Source: Ophiura sarsii (lineage: Eukaryota > Echinodermata > Ophiuroidea > Amphilepidida > Ophiuridae). Taken from it: DNA of 64,000 nucleotides. The stretch covers positions 42,834,928-42,898,927 of the forward strand of contig CM069455.1 of assembly GCA_035610835.1 (NCBI GenBank), given 5' to 3'. Both the position numbers and the translations under genes were made by a program. The notes below the pieces were generated by a model. It was not told the origin of the DNA. It did no database searches and saw only the letters and a program-made list of their open reading frames with translations. This document shows, one piece after another, positions 31,501-43,199 of the stretch (its first letter is position 1; each line of letters starts with the position of its first letter).

Positions 31501-33567
31501 TCAATTGCAAGGGCATTTTAAGTGAAAATCACGTTTTGGCCCCTAGTGACCCCCCTGTGACCTTTGACCTCAAACTGTGAGATCCTGTAATGAAGGTCTG
31601 GTAGAGGGTCCTACTGACCAAGTCTAGTGATTGTAGCATGTAAACTGTAGGAGAAGAAGCATTTTGTATATGGGTCTGCAAGAAAGTTCAATGACCTCTA
31701 CTGACCTGTTACTGACCTTTGACCCCAAAATCATTATTGACTTTTTTTCTTGTTTTATCAATGCCTACAAGATGAATCAAGTCCGGTCTAAATCGGAGCA
31801 TATCTCACGTTTTACCACTGTATAGGTCAATGACCCCTAGTGACCCCGCATGACACGTCAATTTTAATCGCTGAGATCGCTGTATGTGCATGGTCCTAAG
31901 GAATCTTTTGACCAATTCTGACATTCATAAGCCATTTCCTCTGAGACAAGAAGCATTTTAAGTGAAATGGTAAGAAAATCAACATTTTGACCCCTAGTGA
32001 CCCCAAATATTTGTTGATTGTAAAAACCGAACTATTGTATATGTGTACGGTCATAAGGAATATGTTGACCGATTTTGACGATCCTAGGTCATTTCACTAA
32101 ATTGGAAATGCGTTTTAAGTGAAAATCACGTTTTGACCCCTAGTGACCCCCCTGTGACCTTTGACCCCAAACTGTGAGGTCCTGTAATGAAGGTCTGGTA
32201 GAGGGTCCTACTGACCAAGTCTGGTGATTGTAGCATGTAAACTGTAGGAGAAGAAGCATTTTGTAGAAAGGTTGCCAGAAAGAAGAAGAAGAAGAAGCAG
32301 AAAGAAACGGCAGAGATAGAGTACCTCGATTTTTTGAAAAAATCAAGGTAACTAGATCTAGTTCTGGTCTAAGACCAGGGCACCTTGATTTTTATGAGAA
32401 AATGATCCCTAGTGACCTCTTCTTGACCTTTGACCTGGTTATGATGATTGGCTATTTTTCTTGCCTTATCGAACCAAACAAGGTAAAACAGGTCCGATCT
32501 AATTCGGAGCATGTCTTGAGTTTTACCCATGTAAAGTTCAATGACCCCTCTTGACCCCATACGACACGCCAATTTTAAACGCTTAAATTTGCTGTATGTG
32601 CATGGACCCAAGGAATCTTTTGATTAATTCTGACATTCATCAGCCATTTCCTCTGAGACAAGAAGCATTTTAAGTGATATGGTAAGCAAATCAACATTTT
32701 GACCCCTAGTGACCCCAAATATGTTTTGATTTTAAAAACCGAACTATTATATATGTGTACGATCATAAGGAATATGTTAACCGATTTTGACGATCCTAGG
32801 TCATTTCACTCAATTGCAAGGACATTTTAAGTGAAAATCACGTTTTGGCCCCTAGTGACCCCCTGTGACCTTTGACCTCAAACTGTGAAATCCTGTAATG
32901 AAGGTCTGGTAGAGGGTCCTACTGACCAAGTCTAGTGATTGTAGCATGTAAACTGTAGGAGAAGAAGCATTTTGTATATGGGTGTGCAAGAAAGTTCAAT
33001 GACCTCTACTGACCTGTTCCTGACCATTTGACCCCAAAATCATAATTGACTTTTTTTCTTGTCTCATCAATGCCTACAAGATAAAACAAGTCCGGTCTAA
33101 ATCGGAGCATATCTCACGTTTTACCCCTGTATAGGTCAATGACCCCTAGTGACCCCGTATGACACGTCAATTTTAATCGCTGAGATCGCTGTATGTGCAT
33201 GGTCCTAAGGAATCTTTTGACCAATTCTGACATTCATAAACCATTTCCTCTGAGACAAGAAGCATTTTAAGTGAAATGGTAAGAAAATCAACATTTTGAC
33301 CCCTAGTGACCCCAAATATTTGTTGATTGTAAAAACCTAACTATTGTATATGCGTATGGTCATAAGGAATATGTTGACCGATTTCGACGATCCTAGGTCA
33401 TTTCACTAAATTGGAAATGCGTTTTAAGTGAAAATCACGTTTTGACCCCTAGTGACCCCCTGTGACCTTTGACCCCAAACTGTGAGGTCCTGTAATGAAG
33501 GTCTGGTATAGGGTCCTACTGACCAAGTCTGGTGATTGTAGCATGTACACTGTAGGAGAAAAGAAGC
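28541..33567. repeat. Large tandem array, ~1.25-kb unit, four copies
   Basis: CTAGATCTAGTTCTGGTCTG marks unit starts at 28541, 29793, 31044 and 32352. Units 2-4 are close copies; unit 1 is more diverged. Within a unit, GACCCCTAGTGACCCC and TTGACCTTTGACC recur many times and the constant phrase GAGAAGAAGCATTTTGTA closes each half. Unit 3 carries an extra ~57 bp (CGGCAGAGATAGAGTACCTC) that is repeated at 40106-40271. Open frames on the minus strand recur with the repeat and are not genes. Confidence 0.93.
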
Positions 33568-33911
33568 ATTTTGCTCATTACACATGCAGACTCATACTGA
33601 AGACAAGCCATACCAATGTGAATGTTGTCAGAAATGCTTTGCTTGGAAGAATAGACTGACATTACAAATACAGACGCACCCTAAAAGAGAGGTCATAAGT
33701 GTGAATGTTGTAAGAAATGCTTTGCTCATTAGAGTAACGTCCTGACATTACACATGAATACAGACTCCTACTGAAGACAAGCCATACCAATGTGAATGTT
33801 GTCAGAAATGCTTTGCTTGGAAGAGTAGCATGTTGTTACACATACAAACTCACATTAAAGAAAAGCCTTATCAATGTGAATATTGCCAAAAATGTGTTGC
33901 AGGTTGACCTG
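33568..33911 (+). pseudogene. C2H2 zinc-finger relic, about 3-4 fingers
   Basis: The frame reads THTEDKPYQCECCQKCFAW, so the linker (family consensus TGEKPY) and C-X2-C are visible. The first zinc-binding histidine of one finger is glutamine (LQIQTH). The next finger has a frameshift and an in-frame TAG, and a later one reads YQCECCQKCFAWKSSM..HIQTH before the frame ends in a stop. There is no start or splice context. This is a dead fragment of a Kruppel-type DNA-binding gene. It begins mid-finger exactly where the 1.25-kb array stops. Confidence 0.85.
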
Positions 33912-34302
33912 TTTATTACACCGACCTTACACATAGCTGAAAATGGGAAATCATATACAAAAATAAATTCTGGGTATATTTGAGGCCATGTTTTGGCCAT
34001 TATTTTCACCCTAATCAATGCATCGGGCTCGTCTATGGTAAATATGATCTTGCTCTGACTTTGTGGCATGATCCTTTTACAATAACAACATGCGCAGGTT
34101 TCATGAAATAGCATGAATTTGTAATATTACCTGATATTTCCCCCCAAATATTGTATATGAAATGACTGGTAATCATTGAAAAAATGAATAGTAGCTTTCG
34201 CAGAAATTGATGGTAGCGGAAATTGTCATTTTTCTCTTCGTCTTCCTCGAGTAGAAAATAACGCAGGAACGATCTGGAGCAGAATAAAATGTGAATAATA
34301 GT
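33912..34302. other. Non-coding stretch, nothing recognised
   Basis: No repeat or frame is recognised between the zinc-finger relic and the next mobile element. Confidence 0.5.
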
Positions 34303-34497
34303 TATGGACCGTTCATTATTTCTACCGGAGGGGAGGGGGGGGGGGGGGGGGGGGGGCACGAATCAGGGATGGGTCATAAGAATTAAAAGGGGTTATAATT
34401 TTTTTAGGCAATTAAAGGGGGGGGGTCATCACTTTTTGGTACTAATATTTCATGCCTGACTGCTTGCCCATGCTGACAGCATGCCTGACAGCATGCA

Positions 34498-37400
34498 CCC
34501 AGCTAACCATATTACGTTGTTAGAACGTCGTGGCAAGGTTTCACTTTCGTTCTTGGAACGTTATGATTAAAAGTTCAAAGAACGTTGTGAACGTGATCCA
34601 ACGTTAGGAGAACGTTTATTTGTCGACACATTTTTACGTTGTATGAACGTTAGTCATGAACGTTTTCACAACGTTATCACAACGTCCTAAACGTTTAAAA
34701 CACTTTCTTGAAATTCTGTTAGTTATACCATTACGTCCAAATGACGTTTTTATACTGTCTTTATTACGTTATCGGAACGTCGTGACAACGTTCATGGAAC
34801 GTTGCGATCCAACGTTAGAAGAACGTTTATTTGTCGACACATTTTTACGTTGTTTGAACGTTAGTAATGAACGTTTTCACAACGTTATAACAACGTCCCA
34901 AACGTTTAAAAAACTTCTGTTAGTTATACCATTACGTCCAAATGACGTTTTTATAACCTATTTATTACGTTGTTGGAACGGCGTGACAACGTTTCACTTT
35001 CGTTCTTGGAACGTTATGATTAAACGTTCAAAGAACGTTTATTTGTCGATACATTTTTATGTTGTATGAACGTTAGTCTTGAACGTTTTCACAACGTTAT
35101 CCCAAACGTGTAAAAAACTTTCATCAAATTCGGTTAGTTACACCATGGCAACCAGGGAATGGTAGTGGTAATATAGAGGGATGGGGCGGGCATTGACCTT
35201 TTCATGTGTACTATGTTCTTGCTCAATGTATATGGCATTAGTGAACAATGACTTGCCTTTAGTTATACATATGAGAACCTACGTATACAGATCAAAATAC
35301 TTTCTATGGTGTTAAAAGCTGTTAAATGTATGTATCGACTTAAATTTTTTAAAAAATAGGTTTAAATAAATAAAAGTTGCAAATTAGCTCATTACCATAA
35401 TTTAAAGGTTACAAACGAGCACCGGTGCTAATTTTTGTACCATTGAAATTATGCTAATGAGCTATTTCCACAATTTACTCGACTCATGTAAGGCCAGGTA
35501 AAATATGCAAATTAGCGATTACAGCCCAGGTAACATAATTTGGTTGTGTAAACGTTATATGAACGTTATATGAACGTCGTGATGAAGCCAGATTCTTTTC
35601 AAGCTTAAAAGACATAAATAAATATATTCCACATAAATTATACAGGTATTTTGTCATGAGTTCAAGTTCTATACTCTTTTAGTAGACCGTGCACTACAAT
35701 CCGAAAAAGAAGTAATAATAATAACAAACTATATTGTACACATAGCAAAGCACTGCGGTAACCAAGAAGACACAATAGAAAGTTTAGAAAACGACATCAA
35801 ACAAAAGAGAGAAATAATAAGGGAACTAAGACGGGAACTAACGGAAAAGCATAAAAATGGAAACCAGAAAGTCAGTAAAGCAGTCTTAAAATTGAAATTG
35901 AAACATTTCATGCTCTTTGTTGAAATGGTCCATCCAATTAATGTCAATGGTAATACCACCTGTTATAACTTGCTTGTATCGTTGGATAAATGAATGAAAA
36001 GATTCAATTATATTCAATAATCGATACATTCTAACTTATGATTAAATGTTGCAATGGTATTGTTACTTATGAATTACTGCACAATAATGTTTTTGGCATT
36101 CTTACAAGTTCGTAATCATAGTTGTAATTAATGCAAATTGGACCGAGCCGATTTTGCTTCCTCATGTTTGCTGAAGCATATCTCCCGTTCTAAATAACCA
36201 ATTGGAACGCAATAAAATGCAAATGAAAGCTTATATACTCAGCTTTCATAATACATCAAGATTAGACCCGTGTGTTCCTGTCCTTTTAAGATATCTTATG
36301 TGCCCAGAGTGTTAACATTTTTTGGGTCACCCTGTATACGCCTAGATTATAGTACATCAAATTTGTAATGCCAAATTGTTTTGTATTAAAATTTTGATTC
36401 GTAATAAACCTTTTTAAATAAAATGTAATTCATTATTTAATTAGTCCATGGAAACGTGAGCAAAATGTTTTCTGAACGTTGCAGTTTAGTTCTAGTTTGG
36501 TTGCACTTAGGTTGTGGTTAGGTTGTCATTAAAACGTTTCTACAACGTTATTATAACGTTGCGGTTTGGGTGTGATTTGGTTGTTTTAGGTTGGTCCATG
36601 GAAACGTGAGCAAAACGTTCTCTGAACGTTGCAGTTAAGTTCTAGTTTGGTTGCACTTAGGTTGTGGTTAGGTTGTCATTAAAACGTTTCTACAACGTTA
36701 TTATAACGTTGCGGTTTGGGTGTGATTTGGTTGTTTTAGGTTGGTCCATGGAAACTTGAGCAAAACGTTCTCTGAACGTTGCAGTTAAGTTCTAGTTTGG
36801 TTGCACTTAGGTTGTGGTTAGGTTGTCATTAAAACGTTTCTACAACGTTATTATAACGTTGCGGTTTGGGTGTGATTTGGTTGTTTTAGGTTGGTCCATG
36901 GAAACGTGAGCAAAACGTTCTCTGAACGTTGCAGTTAAGTTCTAGTTTGGTTGCACTTAGGTTGTGGTTAGGTTGTCATTAAAACGTTTCTACAACGTTA
37001 TTATAACGTTGCGGTTTGGGTGTGATTTGGTTGTTTTAGGTTGGTCCGTTGAAACGTAAGCAAAACGTTCTCTGAACGTTGCAGTTAAGTTCTAGTTTGG
37101 TTGCACTTAGGTTGTGGTTAGGTTGTCATTAAAACGTTTCTACAACGTTATTATAACGTTGCGGTTTGGGTTGGATTTGGTTGTTTTAGGTTGGTCCATG
37201 GAAACGTGAGCAAAACGTTCTCTGAACGTTGCAGTTAAGTTCTAGTTTGGTTGCACTTAGGTTGTGGTTAGGTTGTCATTAAAACGTTTCTACAACGTTA
37301 TTATAACGTTGCGGTTTGGGTGTGATTTGGTTGTTTTAGGTTGGTCCGTTGAAACGTGAGCAAAACGTTCTCTGAACGTTGCAGTTAAGTTCTAGTTTGG

Positions 37401-37999
37401 TTGCACTTAGGTTGTGGTTAGGTTGTCATTAAAACGTTTCTACAACGTTATATATAACGTTGCGGTTTGGGTGTGATTTGGTACTTAAAACAAACAACCC
37501 GCAAAGTTATAATAACGTTGTAAGAACGTATTTAATGACAACCTAACCAGAACCTTAGTGCAACCAAACTAGAACTTAAACTACAACGTTCAGGGAACAT
37601 CTTTTTCACGTTTAAAGGATTAAACTAAAACAACCAACTATTTGAGTGTTACAACGTTGTTAAAACATTATGTAAACGTTTCCGATGATCAACATGCAAC
37701 GTTCAGAGAACGTTTTAATCACGTTTCCAAGAACCAACCTAAAACAAACAAACCGCAACGTCATAATAACGTTGTAAGAACGTTTATAATGACAACCTAA
37801 CCACAACTTAAGTGCAACCAAACTAGAACTAAACTTTAACGTTCAGAGAACGTTTTGCTCACGTTTCAACGGACCAACTTAAAACAACCAAATCACAACC
37901 AAACCGTAACGTTATAAAAACGTTTTTAAAACGTTTTAAATGACGCAACCTAACTGCAACCTAGGTGCAACGTTGCGGAAACGTTCTGTGTTTGCTGGG
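34498..37999. mobile_element. Nested 3.5-kb foldback element rich in AACGTT
   Basis: It is bounded by CCCAGC on the left and GCTGGG on the right. The left part (34510-35110) is a degenerate AACGTT repeat, the right part a 150-bp satellite followed by inverted copies (37490-37990). Between them, 35160-36430 is AT-rich with no transposase. A solitary GGGTCACCCTGTATA end at about 36325-36340 suggests a mariner-type scrap. No clean target duplication was found. Confidence 0.65.
36441..37490. repeat. Satellite, 150-bp unit, 7 copies
   Basis: TTGGTCCATGGAAACGTGAG recurs at 36591, 36741, 36891, 37041, 37191 and 37341, exactly 150 bases apart, with a first partial copy at 36441. Each unit has several AACGTT palindromes and GGTTGTGGTTAGGTTGTCAT. 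Copies differ at only a few bases. Confidence 0.95.
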
Positions 38000-38192
38000 C
38001 ATGACCACCTGACATGCCCATGCTGACAGGGGTCATAACTTTTTTTTCTACATTCCAGAGGGGGGGATCTTAATATTGTAAGTATTTAGGGAAGGGGGCG
38101 GGGGTCATTTTTTGTTTTGTTGTTGCTTTCTATCAGCTACGCCCCCACCCTGGCCTCCCCCCAAGAGAAATAAGGAACGGTCCCTAATTGCA

Positions 38193-39639
38193 TTGCTTTT
38201 TTATGAGAAAAAGAAATGTTGATCAAGTTTCGATGAACATGATGAAGGAATGATTCTATTTAAGAAAATGTTTAATTGCATTTTTGCATTCTTATAATAA
38301 AATATTAAATAACCAATCTAGGTAATCTTTTAATAAGATTATGTGTTTCGATTTTGCAATGGTGTGTGCAGAATCATACAATACATCGAAATCTGACTAT
38401 AGGCCTACATGATCAAAAAATAAAATAGGAGGTTGCGCCACAGGGGCCAGGTGTCGTGTTATTTAAAATACTACAGTAATCCTTCAAACCTTTATCTGAT
38501 TCTAGTTTAATGAACGACAACTGATAATATTATTTTGTTTATAATGTTTATGAATTAATATTATCCGCGTAAGCAAAAGATCAACTTTCCCGCGATAGTG
38601 AGCTGTGTCTGCCGAGCTACTGATGAAGTAACGGGTCTCCCGAAGCAAGCGGCCTACCGTTTCGCTTGCGGCGGCATACATTTGCGTGATGAAATCCAAA
38701 GACATTTTCTTTTTCAGGGCCGTCTTTCACGGACGATAGCTGAAATGTGTATGTACTTGAAACATCATAGATTTATATTATTTGTGTCTTGAACATTGAA
38801 TCATTTTACATACCGAAATTTGAGGCTTATTACTAGCATCATTTCTCAGTTCATCGATCACTTTCATTTACATAGCTGTCGGCTTTAGAAGGTACATGTA
38901 GTGTCATATATAAAATCCCTGGTAGTGTGAACTTTGATCTCACGTTGGTTTTGCTGTCAATCATGGAACGTTGTTATGGAGACGGCGGTGCAGTAGAGAA
39001 AGTTTTTATTCTGCGCTTATAGGCAGGTCAAACATGGCCAAATAAGGGATTTAGAACAAATTGGCGCATGCGCAATTCTGGTATCGGAGTGACTATATAA
39101 AAAACATTTTTCAGTCTATTTGTACAACTGTTGTACAAATAAAACCTACATGTTTACGAACCCAGAATTCGTACGAGTCACATAAATTAATGCTCTTGAT
39201 ATTTGTACAACAGTTGTCAAAATAGACTGACATAGAGGACGAAGCAAGCTATGCTGGTTCCATGCACCCATGATCCCCGGGCTATCTAATGAGTTGAGTG
39301 CATGGAGTAATTGATGCGGGGAACCAATTTAATCTAAAATAAAAATACGAAGGTCAGTCATTGGGCGTATAACAATGTAAAGAGGAAAAGATGAATAATA
39401 GCGAGAGAGCCAGAATCCTCCATTGTCCGAAATCCTGATTTCACAGAAATATTAAAAGGTTACTATTTGGTACTCAACTAGCTGTTGAACAGTGTTATGA
39501 ATGTTGGGGACTCCAAAAAAGTGAGTGGAACATAAAAACGGCGAATTTTTCTGGACTGAATTCTGAAATTGGTTCCTGTCTACTGTACAGCCTGTCGTGA
39601 TACGCGTTTCTTCTCAATGATTTAAGCATTATCCTAACA
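38193..39639. other. Non-coding stretch with two inverted pairs
   Basis: GAAGCAAGCGG/CCGTTTCGCTTGC lies at about 38640-38670, and CAGTCTATTTGTACAACTGT lies at about 39112 with its inverse ending at about 39228. ACTGATGAAGTAACGGGTCT resembles a retroelement end but is too short to call. Confidence 0.4.
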
Positions 39640-40085
39640 GTTTATATAGTGAATTGCCTCTAGTGACCCCGCATGACAATTCACTTTTAATTGCTGAAGA
39701 CCCCATATGTGCAAGGAACTAAGGAATCTTTTTACCAATTCTGAAAGTAATCAACGATTTCCTGATATAGCAGAAGCATTTTGAATGAAATAAGTGAAAA
39801 TTGACATTTTGACCCCTAGTGACCCCAAATGATTTTTAATTTTAAAAACCATTCTTTTGTATATGCGTACGGTCAAAAGGAACATGTGGACCAATTTTGA
39901 CGATCCTAGGTCATTTCACTAAATTGGAAATGCGTTTTAAGTGAAAATCACGTTTTGACCCCTAGTGACCCCCCTGTGACCTTTGACCCCAAACTGTGAG
40001 GTCCTGTAATGAAGGTCTAGTAGAGGGTCCTACTGACCAAATATGGTGATTGTAGCATGTAAACTGTAGGAGAAGAAGCATTTTG
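39640..40085. repeat. Diverged, truncated copy of the 1.25-kb unit
   Basis: GACCCCTAGTGACCCC, GACGATCCTAGGTCATTTCA and GAGAAGAAGCATTTTGTAGA match the array at 28541-33567. Only about the last third of the unit is present. Confidence 0.85.
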
Positions 40086-40105
40086 TAGATATTGCCAGAA
40101 GCAGA

Positions 40106-40271
40106 TGATGAGGAAAGAAATGGCAGAGATAGAGAACCTCGATTTTTGAAAAAAATCAAGGTAAGAAGCAGAAAGAAACGGCAGAGATAGAGTACCTCGA
40201 TTTTTGAAAAAATCAAGGTAAGAAAGAAACGGTAGAGATAGAGTACCTCGATTTTTGAAAAAATCAAGGTA
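40106..40271. repeat. Short tandem repeat, ~55-bp unit, 3 copies
   Basis: CGGCAGAGATAGAGTACCTC followed by GATTTTTGAAAAAATCAAGG recurs three times. Each unit contains the small palindrome CTTGATTTTTTCAAAAATC. It matches the extra segment in unit 3 of the large array. Confidence 0.88.
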
Positions 40272-40333
40272 AATACACGGAGATTCGAACCCGTGATTGC
40301 CGATTGCAAACGATATGGCCAACGTATGCACGC
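40268..40333 (-). other. tRNA-like (B-box) sequence
   Basis: On the minus strand a perfect T-arm-like CACGGGTTCGAATCTCCGTG follows TTTGCAATCGGCAA. The rest does not fold into a convincing tRNA. This is probably a tRNA-derived repeat scrap at the edge of the ~55-bp array. Confidence 0.3.
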
Positions 40334-42359
40334 CACAGAGATCGACGAGTGTAATTGTGTCAGTTTTATTATTTAACCATTGATTATTTTATTTATTTAT
40401 TCATTTTGGACATTTTAAACCATATTTATATGTTACTCTCGCACAAAATGTGTTTGTAATGTGATTATACTCCTTATTTTGGAAAGAATGGTAAAAACGT
40501 TGACATTTCGAACACAATAAATGGCATCTTGTATACTGTTTATACGGTCGCTCGACTGAACGTTATGTGACCTGTTGCATTGCATTATTCATGTTACGAT
40601 CTGTTTATGTATGCTTTTGTTATACTTCTCAATCGCTTATCGCCAACTCTGTACAAGAAACTTCATGCGCTGTCCCAACGCTGTCGTTAGAGAACAATAG
40701 AAAAGTCCCCTCGACTCTTCGAGGCGACCTTTGACTGGGTTCACGGGGTTAATCATATTAATGAGCAAATATGCAAATGAGCTAAGTGTCCCCTCCTATT
40801 ATATATACTCCTTGATGTTGTCTTTGCAGAATGTCAAAATTGACCATTGTTTAGCCACAGGCCTATATTCCCATTTAGCTTGGCATAAATCGAGCGCCCG
40901 GTAGGTCGATGACTTTTGTGGGCGAAATTATATAAATAGCTGATAATATTATCTTTTGATGATATATGATTCGGCATGATTGGCCTTATAACAACGAAGC
41001 ACATGGCATTTAGTAAAATTCGTGCAAATTTCCTTTTTTTTCTGACGTATCGAATGCCTGGGTAAAATTGTGTTACAATGCAAAATCCAGTATATGGGAT
41101 GTGCTCAGTATGCGTTCATCGATCATGCATCCCTCCCTGACTTCTGCTCTGCAGACAGACCTGTAACTAGAGCTTTTGCTTGAAATCTGGCAACAGTTTT
41201 CATTATGTAACAAGTCATTAATTAACAATTAAAGGCATATTATGTGATCTTTTCCGGGGAGCGCCCTCTATTCATGTTCTTTTTAGAATGTAGATTTTCT
41301 TGCAGATTTACATTTTGGATCATAAATCATGAATATATTCCAAGTTACAGAGCGATACGATTCCTAATGGACCTACGGCACATAATCTCCTGGCCACAGT
41401 TCGACATACGTGGGCGCACTTCGATTAGGCTGCGCACGCATGCTTGAACTCACAAAATACTGCCAACCAACAACACCAAAGCATCCGATTGGTCAAATTT
41501 AAACTGAAGCCTTTTTAACGATCGTCACGCTGCGCCGTATCCACCAACGCAGTGCTCCCGCTGCGCCGTAACCACCGACGCAGTAGGGCGTGATGGTGCG
41601 TGGAAAAGCTCATGAGTTTTTCAGTTCTCACGTTTGAGCACCAACCAATCAGAGCCTTGAGGTCGAGATGACGTAGTGCGCACAACGGAGATCCAGGGGA
41701 CCGTTTTGGGGTGAGGTTGAGCAGGCGTACTTTACGCGAGCTCAACCTCATGTGACGTGGGTCCATTACCTCAAAAATCATGGTTTAAGAGTGAATTTAG
41801 AGTAAACAATAAGTTGTCGGCGCACACTCCGACAGTATATGTTCACTCTAAAGCCATGATTTTAATTACATTGCGAGCCTAGCGAGGTGGAAAATGTGTC
41901 ATATATTTATACATTTTGGGTGGTTTTGTGAGTCTTTATAACCCGAAAAAAGTTAGAACATCCTGATAAAAACGTATGTCCAACATTCTACTTTTGTGAG
42001 GTGCAGAGCTGAGAGTGAGACGAGGTGAAAAGCATGCAAGAATTTACCGTTTGTAATCATATAATTGTTGGATTTTGGAACATATGCCTATTAACATGTT
42101 TTTATACACCCCATGGCTCTAATGTTTTCAACCATTGATGATTATATAGGTGTTTATTCAACAGATCGTCCGAGCAGGGCGTGCAAAAATAAAAATTGCT
42201 GTCCGAAAGTCGTCTCATCATAAGTACATGCTTGAAGTTGATAGGTCGTAAGAAAATGTGCGCGAAGCGCAGAAAAAAATTGCATTTACACTCCAAAATA
42301 GCCTCTAAAATCACCCCAATCACCACCTTCTTTATAGTTCAAAAAGTTACATAACCCCC
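40334..42359. other. Non-coding stretch with a GC-rich patch and a hairpin
   Basis: A CTGCGCCGTA(T/A)CCACC duplication lies at about 41530-41580, in a CpG-rich patch to about 41770. AAAATCATGGTTTAAGAGTG at about 41774 faces its inverse ending near 41865, around GTCGGCGCACACTCCGAC. No protein is recognised on either strand. Confidence 0.4.
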
Positions 42360-42476
42360 CCTGTTTGAGAAGAAAAAGTTACATAGCCCCACTATTTCAA
42401 CATATGAAATTTACATGACCCCCCCTATATTTTACCCCCCCCCCCCCCTCCACCATAAATAATGAACGGTCCCTTA
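42360..42476. mobile_element. Solitary end of the GGACCGTTC family
   Basis: AAAGTTACATAGCCCC and a 16-C run are followed by AATAATGAACGGTCCCTTAA, matching the ends of the 34303-38192 element. The opposite end was not identified. Confidence 0.5.
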
Positions 42477-43199
42477 ATGAAGTATTTTGAGTAATGAATG
42501 AAGCAGTTTATTATAAATTGATTATTACATAGATAAATAGATAAACACAATAATAGTAATAAGAGACTACTTGTGCTTTGAATTGTAATATAATTACGAT
42601 ACATTTCCATTTATCCAAATTCAATGAAAGCTGAGCGACGATTATCTTTTTAAAGAATCTTCTTGTTATTATCACACAAGCCAATTAATAATGATCGATT
42701 CGCCCATCACTAGCAATTGTATCAATCTGAAATTATCCGAACCAAAGCAGCTTCCGGTTTGTCTCTTTTGGGCGCTATGTACACTCCTTGAACCACGGAT
42801 ATAGACGACGCGAGTGGGTATTTTATTTTTATTTTTTATTTGAAGCTATCCGAAGACGGTAAATGGTTATATATAACTCATAAAAGTATTTGAACTTTCA
42901 CCGTTGCTTTTTTATCAAACTATAAAGCGTATGTATCCCATAGTAATTAGATAGTTGTCGCAATACACTAACATACCCATACTGACTGTTTTCCGGGCTG
43001 TCATACAGGTGTTTTGCATATAATTTATGCATACATCTCGAGGTTGGGGAGGCCTACCCCCCCCCCCCCCCCAATATTTGACTGGGGGATGGCCTTTGCA
43101 ATCACTGCCCCATGATAGAACACTCCGCGTAGTAGAAATGTCGAATTCAGAACATATGCAGGCTGCAGCTATATAATTGCAGGCAATTTTTATAACAAA
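42477..43199. other. Non-coding stretch, nothing recognised
   Basis: It contains one C run at about 43060-43072 and otherwise no distinctive content. Confidence 0.45.

Larger units (their letters stand above)
34303..38192. mobile_element. Outer element with GGACCGTTC...ATTATTTCT ends, carrying a nested element
   Basis: The left end TATGGACCGTTCATTATTTC is mirrored at the right by GAGAAATAAGGAACGGTCC. Both ends are followed inward by G runs and by GGGGTCAT(A)A-type sequence. Without the nested element (34498-37999) it would be about 390 bp. The same end (AATAATGAACGGTCCCTTAA) occurs alone at 42456-42476. Confidence 0.65.

Noticed and set aside
30887..32611. Minus-strand frames of 146, 80 and 68 codons in the large array
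   Set aside because: They recur with each satellite unit and change with its indels; they are readings of a repeat.
36441..37490. Possible clustered transcription-factor sites (AACGTT)
   Set aside because: The motif is simply carried by each satellite unit; no independent evidence of regulation.
41515..41781. 88-codon minus-strand frame in a GC-rich patch
   Set aside because: It covers a small duplication and inverse repeats; no splice sites or recognisable domain.
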